64,000 nucleotides of DNA, from positions 62,001 to 126,000 of the forward strand of contig NZ_JBHUJS010000001.1 in NCBI RefSeq assembly GCF_042683405.1, written 5' to 3'. The translations under genes and the position numbers were made by a program. Each line of letters begins with the position of its first letter. Positions within the stretch are counted from its first letter, which is position 1. Of the stretch, positions 33,600-41,585 are shown in pieces. A model generated the notes under the pieces. It had not been told where the DNA came from. It worked only from the letters and a program-made list of their open reading frames with translations, and made no database searches. The DNA is from Telluria sp042683405 (GTDB lineage Bacteria > Pseudomonadota > Gammaproteobacteria > Burkholderiales > Burkholderiaceae_D).

Positions 33600-35735
33600 T
33601 CAGCCGAATGGCGTGTACGGGAAGCCATTGCCGATCACTGCTGCCAGGTTGTCAATGTTCTCGGCGCTTTCGCTGAAATGCGCGAGCACGCTGGTGCGGC
33701 TGGTGCGGCCCTCGTCCAGCGCGGCCACCCAGAAGTCGACGCCGGCCTGCTCGCCCGCGCGGTCCAGCACGTTCTGGTAGAGCCTGGCGACAAAGTCGGC
33801 ATTGGAGGGATCGGCCCCGTACAGCGCGGTGAACTCCTGGCTCTGCATGAAGCCCAGCGCCACCGTCTCCAGCGCGACGCCGGCATCCATGCGCGCCATC
33901 CAGTAGCCCACGCCCGCCATGTCCGGGGCGCGGTCGAACACCGCCTGGTAGATGCGGTAGGCCTGGCCGCCGTTGCCGCCAATGTCGAGCGCAAGGTGCG
34001 CGTCGCCGAAGTGCAGGCGCTCGATCGAGAACAGGGTGTCGGTGCCGCCGCTGCCCTGCGTGTCCGTCACCGTCACGCCGCGTTCGCCGACCTGCACTGT
34101 GTAGGCGGCGCGCGGGCCGCCGTAGGCAACGCTGTCGGCGCCGGCGCCGCCGGAGTAGGTGTTGTTGCCGGGGCCCGCGCTGAAGGTGTCCGACGCGCCG
34201 GTGCCGCCGAAGCCTGCCGCCGCATCGACCCGGATGTGCGCCAGGTCCCAGTTCTGCACCACGCGGCCGTCCGGCGTGGTCGCCACCACCCACGCCATGC
34301 GCGTGCCGGGGCCGACTTCGTTGCCGAGCGCCTCCCAGTTGCCTTGCGCGTCGGCGAGCGCCGTGGCAGCCACCGCATTGTCGATGTACACCTCGACCTT
34401 CGAGCCGGGATGCGCGGTGCCGTACAGCACTGGGCGGTTGCCGCCGATCAGGAAGGTGGCGTCCTGCTCGACCAGCAGGGTCGGCGTGGCCGGGATGGCG
34501 GCCACGACCTGCACCGGCTGTTCGGCGCTGAACACGGATGTATTGCCGGACGCATCGGTGGCGCTGGCGTAGAACACGTACGAATTGTTGTCGACGAAGC
34601 GCGGCGGCACCGACCAGGCGCCGCTGGCATCGGCCACCGCCTGGCCGAAGTTGATATGGTTCCCCTGCGGCAGCGAATAGAACACCTCCACGCGCGCGCC
34701 CGGCTCGGCCGTGCCGCGGATGGTGATCTTGCCGTTGGCCTCGTCGAGGCTCAGCACCGGCGCCGGCGGCGGCGTGACGTCGGCGTTGGTGACCTGGGCG
34801 AAGGTGAAGATGCCGTCGGAGAACTGGAACAGCTCGACAAAGCGCACCCGGTCGGTGCCGTCCGCGCCGGTCAGGTCCCTGACCGTGACCTCGGTGACGT
34901 CCACGCGCACGATCTCGTAGGAATCGCGCGTACCGGAGAACACGGCGGTGTCGGTGCCGCCCCAGCCGCCGCTGATGACGTCGTCCCCGCCGCCGCCCTG
35001 CAACACATCGTCGGTGCCGTAGGCCTCCATGTAGTCGTTGGCGCTGGTGCCCATCCAGTAGTCGCCGGCGCCGCCCACGCCCAGCTTGCCATCCAGGCCG
35101 TCGCCGCCGTACAGCCACATCAGCGCCGCGACGTCGTACTGGCTGTAAACCGAATACGGGCCGCCCTTGCTGGTGTAGGACATCAGCGTGTTGGCCGTGT
35201 GGTCGTCATATTCCGCCAGCGTGTTGCCGTTGGTCCCAGCCTTCTCGAACGGGTGCTTCAGGCCGAGCATGTGGCCCAGTTCGTGCAGCAGCAGCTCGTA
35301 GCCTTCCGTCCCCGGTACCAGCTGGCCCGCATAGCCCAGCCATTCCCGGTTGTCGATGTAGACCGTGGAGGTGGCCTGGTAGTCGCTGTAGTTGACCTCG
35401 TCGGTGTACGAATAGCTGGAGATGCACAGGCCCGCCACATCGGCTTCCATGATGTCGGCGCAGGCCAGACGCACGTGCGCGGCGAGCGCGTCGGCCGTTT
35501 CGACGAAGCGGATGCCGGTCAGCGCGCTGATGTATTCGAACGCACTGCGCGCATTGGCCTGCTGTGTGGGCGTGAATGCCTGGATGCCCGCCACGTCGTT
35601 GGCATGGCCGCCGGCCACCGTGAAGGTGTAGCGGATCGTGTTGCCGTGGGACGGCAGCAGGTTCCAGTGCGGCCCTGCGCCGATCAGCGGGCTGACGTGG
35701 TACAGGGTCGGGAGCGGAACGGTGATCTGGGACAT
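33600..35735 (-). CDS. Serralysin-like zinc metalloprotease with two Ig-like and DUF4214 domains, paralogue 3
   Basis: 711 residues. Zinc site LLHELGHMLGLKHPFE near residue 155 and Met-turn LMSYTSKGG are intact. After RTX-like repeats (LQGGGGDDVISGGWGG) come two Ig-like modules (about 325-420 and 425-510: ITIRGTAEPGARVEVFY and VLYGTAHPGSKVEVYIDN), another RTX stretch and DUF4214 at the end (YRIYQAVFDRAPDMAGVGYWMARM). It differs from its two neighbours by these inserted modules of roughly 190 residues. Its start is only seven bases after the rep helicase stop, so it is probably transcribed from that gene. Its last residues GNGFPYTPFG match the ends of the paralogues. Confidence 0.9.
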   Translation of the reverse strand: MSQITVPLPTLYHVSPLIGAGPHWNLLPSHGNTIRYTFTVAGGHANDVAGIQAFTPTQQANARSAFEYISALTGIRFVETADALAAHVRLACADIMEADVAGLCISSYSYTDEVNYSDYQATSTVYIDNREWLGYAGQLVPGTEGYELLLHELGHMLGLKHPFEKAGTNGNTLAEYDDHTANTLMSYTSKGGPYSVYSQYDVAALMWLYGGDGLDGKLGVGGAGDYWMGTSANDYMEAYGTDDVLQGGGGDDVISGGWGGTDTAVFSGTRDSYEIVRVDVTEVTVRDLTGADGTDRVRFVELFQFSDGIFTFAQVTNADVTPPPAPVLSLDEANGKITIRGTAEPGARVEVFYSLPQGNHINFGQAVADASGAWSVPPRFVDNNSYVFYASATDASGNTSVFSAEQPVQVVAAIPATPTLLVEQDATFLIGGNRPVLYGTAHPGSKVEVYIDNAVAATALADAQGNWEALGNEVGPGTRMAWVVATTPDGRVVQNWDLAHIRVDAAAGFGGTGASDTFSAGPGNNTYSGGAGADSVAYGGPRAAYTVQVGERGVTVTDTQGSGGTDTLFSIERLHFGDAHLALDIGGNGGQAYRIYQAVFDRAPDMAGVGYWMARMDAGVALETVALGFMQSQEFTALYGADPSNADFVARLYQNVLDRAGEQAGVDFWVAALDEGRTSRTSVLAHFSESAENIDNLAAVIGNGFPYTPFG

Positions 35736-35742
35736 GGCGGGC

Positions 35743-37800
35743 TCAGCGTGGCGTGGACAGCAGGGCCTTCAGGCTGGCCAGGCGGTCCTTGGGTGAAATG
35801 ATTTCGGATTCCATCGGCGGCGCGTCGCCTTCGTCCAGCGCCATCTCCTTGATGAAGCGCGACGGGTCGCAGTGCACCTGCTCGCCGGCGCGCTTGCGCT
35901 TCTTGCACCAGGTGATCTGCAGCGTGCGCTTGGCGCGCGTGATGCCGACGTACATCAGGCGCCGCTCTTCCTCGACGCGCTGGGCCACCTGCTCGACCGG
36001 GGCGTCGGGGTCGCCCTTGTGCGGCAGGATGCCTTCCTCGCAGCCGACCAGGAACACGTGCGGATACTCCAGTCCTTTCGAGGCGTGCAGGGTGGACATG
36101 CGGATCGCGTCCGGTTCCTCGTCCTTGCCTTCCAGCATCGACATCAGCGCCACCATCTGGGTCAGCTCGAGCAGGTTCTTTTCCTCGCCCTGCTTGTCCT
36201 TGCCGCCGCAGCCGCGCTCCTTGAGCCAGTTGGTGAACTCGAGCACGTTCTGCCACTTCGATTGCGCGGCGCGCTCCTCGAAGGCGTCGTACAGGTAGTT
36301 CTCGTAGTTGATTTCTTTCATCATGTCGTCCAGCACCGCGGCGGCGTTCTCGCCGCTGCCCGACGGGCCCGGACGCGAGGCGCGCGATTCCAGGTCGTTG
36401 ATGAAGTTGCAGAAGTCGCGCAGCGGGCGCAGCTGGCGGTCGGTCAGCAGCGCCTCGATGCCGCCCTTGAACACGGCCGCGAACAGCGAGCACTGCCACT
36501 GGCCGGAGAACGCGCCCAGCACTTCCAGCGTGGACTGGCCGACGCCGCGCCGCGGCGTGGTCACGGCACGGATGAAGGCCGGGTCGTCGTCCTCGTTGGC
36601 GATCAGGCGCAGGTAGGCAATGATGTCCTTGATCTCGGCCTTGTCGAAGAAGCTCTGGCCGCCGGAAATCGTGTACGGGATGCGCTCCTGGCGCAGTGCC
36701 TGCTCGATCACGCGCGCCTGGTGGTTGCCGCGGTACAGGATCGCGTAGTCGGACCACTTGTTCTTGCGCTGGAAGTGGTCGGCCGAAATCATGATCGCGA
36801 CCTGCTGCGCTTCCTGCTCGTCGTTGGGCATGCCGAGCACCTTGATCGGCTCGCCCAGGCCGTGTTCGGACCACAGCTTCTTGTCGAACAGCTTGGGGTT
36901 GTTGCCGATCACGGCGTTGGCGGCCTGCAGGATGCGCGTGGTGGAGCGGTAGTTCTGCTCCAGCTTGATCACCTTCAGGTCCGGGAAGTCGGTCTGCAGC
37001 GTGCGCAGGTTCTCCACCGAGGCGCCGCGCCATGCGTAGATGGCCTGGTCGTCGTCGCCCACGGCGGTGAACATCGGCTTCTTGCCGATGCCGGTGACCA
37101 GCAGCTTGACCAGCTCGTACTGGCAGGTATTGGTGTCCTGGTACTCGTCCATCAGGAGGTAGCGCAGGCGGCGCTGCCACTTGTCGCGGATCGGCTCGTT
37201 GTTGCGGAACAGTTCCACCGGCAGGCGGATCAGGTCGTCGAAGTCCACCGCCTGGTAGGCCTGCAGCGTGGCCACGTAGCTGCGGTAGATGCGCCCGGCC
37301 TGGGCCTCGTCCTCGTCCCTGGCGCCCTTGATCGCGTCTTCCGGGTCGACCAGGCCGTTCTTCCACAGCGAGATGGCGGTCTGGATGTCGCGGATGATCT
37401 TCTTGTCCGTCGTCAGCGCCAGGTCCTGCACCAGCGAGAAGCAGTCGTCCGCATCCATGATCGAGAAGCGGTCCTTGAGGCCCACGCCGTGCGCTTCCTG
37501 GCGCAGGATCTTCACGCCCAGCGAGTGGAAGGTCGATACCGTGAGCAGCTTGGCCTGCTTGGGCTGCTTGAGCAGTTTGCCGATCCGCTCCTGCATTTCC
37601 AGCGCGGCCTTGTTGGTGAAGGTGAGCGCGGCGATGGTGCGCGGATCGTAGCCGCGGTCCTCGATCATGTAGGCGATCTTCTGCGTGATCACGCGCGTCT
37701 TGCCCGAGCCCGCGCCGGCCAGCACCAGGCAGGGACCGTCCAGGTAGCACACCGCCTCGCTTTGCGGGACGTTAAGGCCGAACATGGGGACGTGGGACAT
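35743..37800 (-). CDS. rep: ATP-dependent DNA helicase Rep (UvrD/Rep family)
   Basis: 685 residues, a 3'-5' single-strand translocase that helps replication forks past obstacles. The Walker A segment CLVLAGAGSGKTRVITQKI is near residue 30, motif Ia is ALTFTNKAA, motif II VGDDDQAIYAWRGA, motif III LEQNYRSTTRIL, and motif V/VI STLHASKGLEYPHVFLVGCEEG and EEERRLMYVGITRAKRTL. The opening GLNVPQSEAVCYLDGPCLVL resembles Rep more than UvrD. The ATG at 37800 is used; one at 37785 is possible. It is divergent from modA and is followed by protease paralogue 3. Confidence 0.93.
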   Translation of the reverse strand: MSHVPMFGLNVPQSEAVCYLDGPCLVLAGAGSGKTRVITQKIAYMIEDRGYDPRTIAALTFTNKAALEMQERIGKLLKQPKQAKLLTVSTFHSLGVKILRQEAHGVGLKDRFSIMDADDCFSLVQDLALTTDKKIIRDIQTAISLWKNGLVDPEDAIKGARDEDEAQAGRIYRSYVATLQAYQAVDFDDLIRLPVELFRNNEPIRDKWQRRLRYLLMDEYQDTNTCQYELVKLLVTGIGKKPMFTAVGDDDQAIYAWRGASVENLRTLQTDFPDLKVIKLEQNYRSTTRILQAANAVIGNNPKLFDKKLWSEHGLGEPIKVLGMPNDEQEAQQVAIMISADHFQRKNKWSDYAILYRGNHQARVIEQALRQERIPYTISGGQSFFDKAEIKDIIAYLRLIANEDDDPAFIRAVTTPRRGVGQSTLEVLGAFSGQWQCSLFAAVFKGGIEALLTDRQLRPLRDFCNFINDLESRASRPGPSGSGENAAAVLDDMMKEINYENYLYDAFEERAAQSKWQNVLEFTNWLKERGCGGKDKQGEEKNLLELTQMVALMSMLEGKDEEPDAIRMSTLHASKGLEYPHVFLVGCEEGILPHKGDPDAPVEQVAQRVEEERRLMYVGITRAKRTLQITWCKKRKRAGEQVHCDPSRFIKEMALDEGDAPPMESEIISPKDRLASLKALLSTPR

Positions 37801-37873
37801 AGGGAAACCGGCGGGACGAACAGCCGGCCATTGTACAGTGCAATCGTTGAGTTCCCGTCGTAAAATGGCCTCA

Positions 37874-38626
37874 ATGAAAACCTTGATAACACTTCTGTTG
37901 ACGCTCCTTGCCGGTTCGGCAATGGCGGGCCAGCTGACGGTCGCCGCCGCCTCCGACCTGGCCTACGGCATGGACGACCTGGCCAAGGGCTTCCGCCGGC
38001 TGGAGCCGAAGGCAATGGTGAAGATCTCGACCGGGGCGTCCGGTTCGCTGTTCGCGCAGGTGAAGAATGGCGCTCCGTTCGACGTGTTCATGTCGGCGGA
38101 CATGGAGTATCCGGCGCGGCTGGCGCGCGAAGGCGCGGCCGATGGCAAGAGCCTGATGCAGTACGCGTCCGGACAGCTGGTTTACTGGACCAGCGCGCCC
38201 GGCGTGCTCCCGGCGCGCGGCCTGGCCACGCTGCTCGACCCGCGCGTGCGCCGGATCGCGATCGCCAACCCGGACGTGGCGCCCTACGGCAAGGCGGCGC
38301 GCGAGGTGCTGATCGCGGCGGGGCTGTGGGAGGAGTTGCAGCCGCGCCTGGTACTGGGCGAGAACGTGGCGCAGGCGGCCCAGTTCGCACACTCCGGCAA
38401 TGCCCAGGCCGCGCTGTTGTCGCTGTCGGCGGTGCGCTCGCCGCACCTGCGCAGGGTGGGCCGCTTTTCGGTGCTGGAAGGGGTGGCAGTGCGGCAGGGC
38501 GCCATCATCACCAGCCGCGGCAAGAACAATCCGCTAGCGGCGCGCTGGATGGCCTACCTGGGCACGGACACGGCGCGCGCGATCCTGGCGCGCCACGGCT
38601 TCGCGCCGCCGGCGCCGGCCCGATGA
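37874..38626 (+). CDS. modA: Molybdate ABC transporter substrate-binding protein
   Basis: 250 residues with a signal peptide (MKTLITLLLTLLAGSAMA). The ModA fold is clear: LTVAAASDLAYGMDDLAKGF, then STGASGSLFAQVKNGAPFDVFMSADMEYPARL and PDVAPYGKAAREVL. The periplasmic protein delivers molybdate or tungstate to ModB. An in-frame ATG at 37865 would add three residues. Its TGA shares bases with the modB ATG (ATGA overlap), so the two are translationally coupled. Substrate is named by family; the ligand residues were not checked one by one. Confidence 0.92.
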   Translation: MKTLITLLLTLLAGSAMAGQLTVAAASDLAYGMDDLAKGFRRLEPKAMVKISTGASGSLFAQVKNGAPFDVFMSADMEYPARLAREGAADGKSLMQYASGQLVYWTSAPGVLPARGLATLLDPRVRRIAIANPDVAPYGKAAREVLIAAGLWEELQPRLVLGENVAQAAQFAHSGNAQAALLSLSAVRSPHLRRVGRFSVLEGVAVRQGAIITSRGKNNPLAARWMAYLGTDTARAILARHGFAPPAPAR

Positions 38627-39318
38627 CCCAGCTGATGTCGGCCGAGCTGTGGGATGCGATGTGGCTGACGCTGCGGCTCGCGCTCGTGTCCTCGCTGGTG
38701 CTGCTGGTGCTCGGCATCCCGCTGGCCAACTGGCTGAACAGCAGCCGCATGCGCGGCGTGATCCTGGTCGAGACCCTGGTCAGCCTGCCGATCGTGCTGC
38801 CGCCGACCGTGATCGGCTTCTACCTGCTGATGCTGATGTCGCCGCAGCATGCGGTGGGCTCTGCGTGGCTGTCGGTGTTCGGCACGCCGCTGCCGTTTTC
38901 GTTCGCGGGGCTGGTGGCGGGTTCGGTGGTGTACAGCCTGCCGTTCGCGGTGCAACCGTTCCAGGCGGCGTTCCGCTCGGTGGGCCGGGACATGATCCAG
39001 TCCGGCCTGGCGCTGGGGCTGACGCGCCGCCAGGTGTTCTGGTCGGTGGTGCTGCCGCTGTCGAAGCACGGCATCCTGACCGGCATGTCGCTCAGCTTTG
39101 CCCACACCATGGGCGAGTTTGGGGTCGTGCTCATGTTGGGCGGGAACATCCCGGGCACCACGCGGGTGGCCTCGATCGCGCTGTACGACGAGGCGCAAAA
39201 GCTCAACTACGACGCGGCCAATGCCTACGCCATGGTGCTGCTGGCGATTTCGTTCGCGATCCTGGTCGGAATCGCATTCCTGCAGCGGCGGCAGAACGCC
39301 ATCCTGCTCTCCAACTAG
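38623..39318 (+). CDS. modB: Molybdate ABC transporter permease
   Basis: 231 residues with five membrane spans (LRLALVSSLVLLVLGIPLANWL; ETLVSLPIVLPPTVIGFYLLMLM; FAGLVAGSVVYSLPF; HGILTGMSLSFAHTMGEFGVVLML; YAMVLLAISFAILVGIAFL). The EAA-type coupling loop FRSVGRDMIQSGLALGLTRRQVFWSVVLP and TMGEFGVVLMLGGNIPGTTR are typical of ModB. It overlaps modA by four bases. No modC ATPase follows: the next gene is an unrelated DUF1857 protein 84 bases later. Confidence 0.94.
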   Translation: MTQLMSAELWDAMWLTLRLALVSSLVLLVLGIPLANWLNSSRMRGVILVETLVSLPIVLPPTVIGFYLLMLMSPQHAVGSAWLSVFGTPLPFSFAGLVAGSVVYSLPFAVQPFQAAFRSVGRDMIQSGLALGLTRRQVFWSVVLPLSKHGILTGMSLSFAHTMGEFGVVLMLGGNIPGTTRVASIALYDEAQKLNYDAANAYAMVLLAISFAILVGIAFLQRRQNAILLSN

Positions 39319-39402
39319 GCGCGGCCGCGCCGTGCTGCCGCCGCCATCCGATGGGGTGTAACATGCGGCTTTAGGGCCACGCCCCGCTTTCCCCGAACCG
39401 AC

Positions 39403-39888
39403 ATGAAATTTGAACACCTGATCCAGATTAACGACCCGCTCAACCCGCTGATGGACACCATTACCCGCGAACAGCTGTGGCGCGGCCTGGTCCTGCGCGC
39501 GGAACAGCCGACCCTGTTCATCCCGCACCTCGACGAATGCACCATCGGCGAGCGCGATGCTGGCAGCTTCCAGCGCCGCCTGCGCTACGGCGACCTGACC
39601 GTGGCCGACCGGGTGGTGTTCGATCCGATGAACGAGGTGCGCTACGAGGTGCCGGCGCAGGGCGAGATCCCGGCGTCGCTGCTGGTGATGCGGATCGAGG
39701 CGCCCGACCAGCACAACCTGCTGGTGCGCTTCCGCTACGACGACGGCCATCCGGACTCGCAGGATGCGGCCAGCCAGATGTACGACGATTTCAAGCGCTC
39801 GGCCTACAAGGAGGCCGACATCGACACGGTGCGCATCGTGCGCGAGCTGGCCGCGGCCGGCAAGCTCGATCCCAGCCCGCTGCATTAA
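39403..39888 (+). CDS. DUF1857 (AtaL-like, SRPBCC fold) protein
   Basis: 161 residues: MKFEHLIQINDPLNPLMDTITREQLWRGLVLRAEQPTLF is the characteristic opening of this START/SRPBCC-like family, followed by strands ending in LLVMRIEAPDQHNLLVRFRYDD and a long C-terminal helix (SAYKEADIDTVRIVRELAAAG). Proteins of this fold bind hydrophobic small molecules; function here is unknown. Cytosolic. It is convergent with the oxidoreductase gene; a weak GGGGACC/GGTCCC palindrome lies between the stops. Confidence 0.85.
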   Translation: MKFEHLIQINDPLNPLMDTITREQLWRGLVLRAEQPTLFIPHLDECTIGERDAGSFQRRLRYGDLTVADRVVFDPMNEVRYEVPAQGEIPASLLVMRIEAPDQHNLLVRFRYDDGHPDSQDAASQMYDDFKRSAYKEADIDTVRIVRELAAAGKLDPSPLH

Positions 39889-39936
39889 GCTTCAGGGGAC
39901 CGTTCCCGGATCTTCAAGGTGCCGGAGGGGGTCCCG

Positions 39937-41379
39937 TCAGATTCCTGGCGTGCTGTCCGCCCCCAGCGGCTCCTGCGGCGCGCCCTTCTCGATATTCTTC
40001 TGCAGCTCGCGCAAGGCCGTGCGCACGCCTTCCTCGATCACCGGGTGGTAGAACGGCATCTCCAGCATCTGCCTGACGGTCAGGCGCATCTGGTACGCCC
40101 ACGCCAGCAGGTGCGCCAGGTGCTCGCCGCGCGGCGCGATCATCTCCGCACCCAGGAAATTCCCGCTCACGTATTCGCCATACACCCGCAGGATGCCGCG
40201 GTTGGCCAGCATGACCCGGCTGCGCCCCTGGTTGTGGAACGACACCTGTCCGGTCGCGAAGCGCGCGCCGCCCGCCGCCATCAGCTCGCGGTAGCCGCGC
40301 CCCACGGTCGCCAGGTTCGGGTCGGTAAACGCGATCGCCAGCGGCGCGCGCCGCAGCCCCGGCTGCACGCCAGGGTAGCGGGCCGCATTGTCGCCGGCGA
40401 TGACGCCGTCGTCCGCCGCTTCGGACAGGAGCGGGCGCACGCTGTTGGCGTCGCCCGCGATGAACACCGGGCTGGTCCCGCACTGCAGGGTGCGCGCATC
40501 GAACAGCGGCACGCCGTGCGGGTCCAGCGCAAGGCCGGCGTGTTCGAGGCCGATCCCGTCCACGTTCGGCATGCGTCCCGCAGCCACCAGCACGTAGTCG
40601 TAGCGATGGCTGTGCTCGGCCCCGTGGCCGTCGCGCACAGTCAGTTCGACCTGCCCGCCGTCCTGGCGCGCCCGCACCACCTCCGATTCCAGGCGCAGGT
40701 CGAGCTCCGAGCCGAAGATGCTCACGGCCGACTGCTGCACTTCGGGATCGGACATGTGGGCGATGCCGGCCGAGCGGCCGAACACCGTGGTGCGCACGCC
40801 GAGGCGGTGCAGGGACTGCCCGATTTCGAGGCCGATCACGCCGGTGCCCACCACGGCGACCGAACCGGGCAGCGTGGTCCAGTCGAACACATCGTCGTTG
40901 ACCACCACGCGGTTGCCGACGTCGCGCAGCGGCCCGGGAATGACCGGGCGCGAGCCGGTCGCGATCACCACGGCCTTCGCGTGCACCAGCTTGTCCTCGC
41001 CCACCTGCAAGGTGGACGGACCGGTAAAGCGTGCATGGCCGCGCAGCTTGTCTTCCGGCGCGAACGAGTCCACGCTCTCCAGCACGAAGCCGACAAAGCG
41101 GTCGCGTTCGCTGCGCACGCGCGCCATCACCTGTTCGCCGTCGACCGTCACCAGTCCCGCATGGACGCCGAAGCCATGCGCGTGGCGCGCGGCGTGGGCC
41201 GCATCGGCCGCCGCGATCAGCAGCTTGCTCGGCATGCAGCCGACGCGCGCGCAGGTGGTGCCGTAGGGGCCCGCCTCGATCGCGACCACGCGTGCGCCCT
41301 GGGCCCGGGCGGCGCGGTACGCGGTCATGCCGGCCGTGCCGGTGCCGATGACGGCAACGTCGACGTGAAGTTCATCCAT
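39937..41379 (-). CDS. Dihydrolipoyl dehydrogenase-like FAD disulfide oxidoreductase
   Basis: 480 residues from MDELHVDVAVIGTGTAGMTAYRAA; GGAG lies six bases before the ATG at 41379. The FAD motif GTGTAGM is at residues 12-18, the redox-active disulfide is in TTCARVGCMPSKLL, and a second Rossmann motif SVAVVGTGVIGLEIGQSL is near 175. The C-terminal dimer part with the active His-Glu pair is MPFYHPVIEEGVRTALREL. No lipoyl domain or E1/E2 neighbour is present, so a role outside the 2-oxoacid dehydrogenase complexes (for instance as a general NADH-dependent disulfide reductase) is likely. It is divergent from phaC in the low-oxygen neighbourhood. Confidence 0.88.
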   Translation of the reverse strand: MDELHVDVAVIGTGTAGMTAYRAARAQGARVVAIEAGPYGTTCARVGCMPSKLLIAAADAAHAARHAHGFGVHAGLVTVDGEQVMARVRSERDRFVGFVLESVDSFAPEDKLRGHARFTGPSTLQVGEDKLVHAKAVVIATGSRPVIPGPLRDVGNRVVVNDDVFDWTTLPGSVAVVGTGVIGLEIGQSLHRLGVRTTVFGRSAGIAHMSDPEVQQSAVSIFGSELDLRLESEVVRARQDGGQVELTVRDGHGAEHSHRYDYVLVAAGRMPNVDGIGLEHAGLALDPHGVPLFDARTLQCGTSPVFIAGDANSVRPLLSEAADDGVIAGDNAARYPGVQPGLRRAPLAIAFTDPNLATVGRGYRELMAAGGARFATGQVSFHNQGRSRVMLANRGILRVYGEYVSGNFLGAEMIAPRGEHLAHLLAWAYQMRLTVRQMLEMPFYHPVIEEGVRTALRELQKNIEKGAPQEPLGADSTPGI

Positions 41380-41518
41380 GCAGGTCTCCTGTTCTTCGCA
41401 GCATTGAAATCGGGGCGCAGCGCACATTGCCCCTGCTAGATTAAGGGATGGCGCGTGCAGGCGGCGCGCACGCGAAGGCACGCCTGCAGCACGCGGCGGC
41501 CGGCCCCGGGGTGCACAT

Positions 41519-41532
41519 TTGATCTGCATCAT
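41519..41532 (+). promoter_or_regulatory. FNR-type site in front of phaC
   Basis: TTGAT-CTGC-ATCAT, nine of ten conserved positions of the TTGAT-N4-ATCAA consensus. The centre is about 42 bases before a candidate start of transcription, with CACACT at 41555-41560 as a possible -10, the layout of an FNR-activated promoter. The fnr gene is 3 kb away. Confidence 0.7.
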
Positions 41533-41585
41533 GGATGGCCGGCGTCGGGCCGCCCACACTCGCTTGAGAAAGTGAGGAGACGCGT

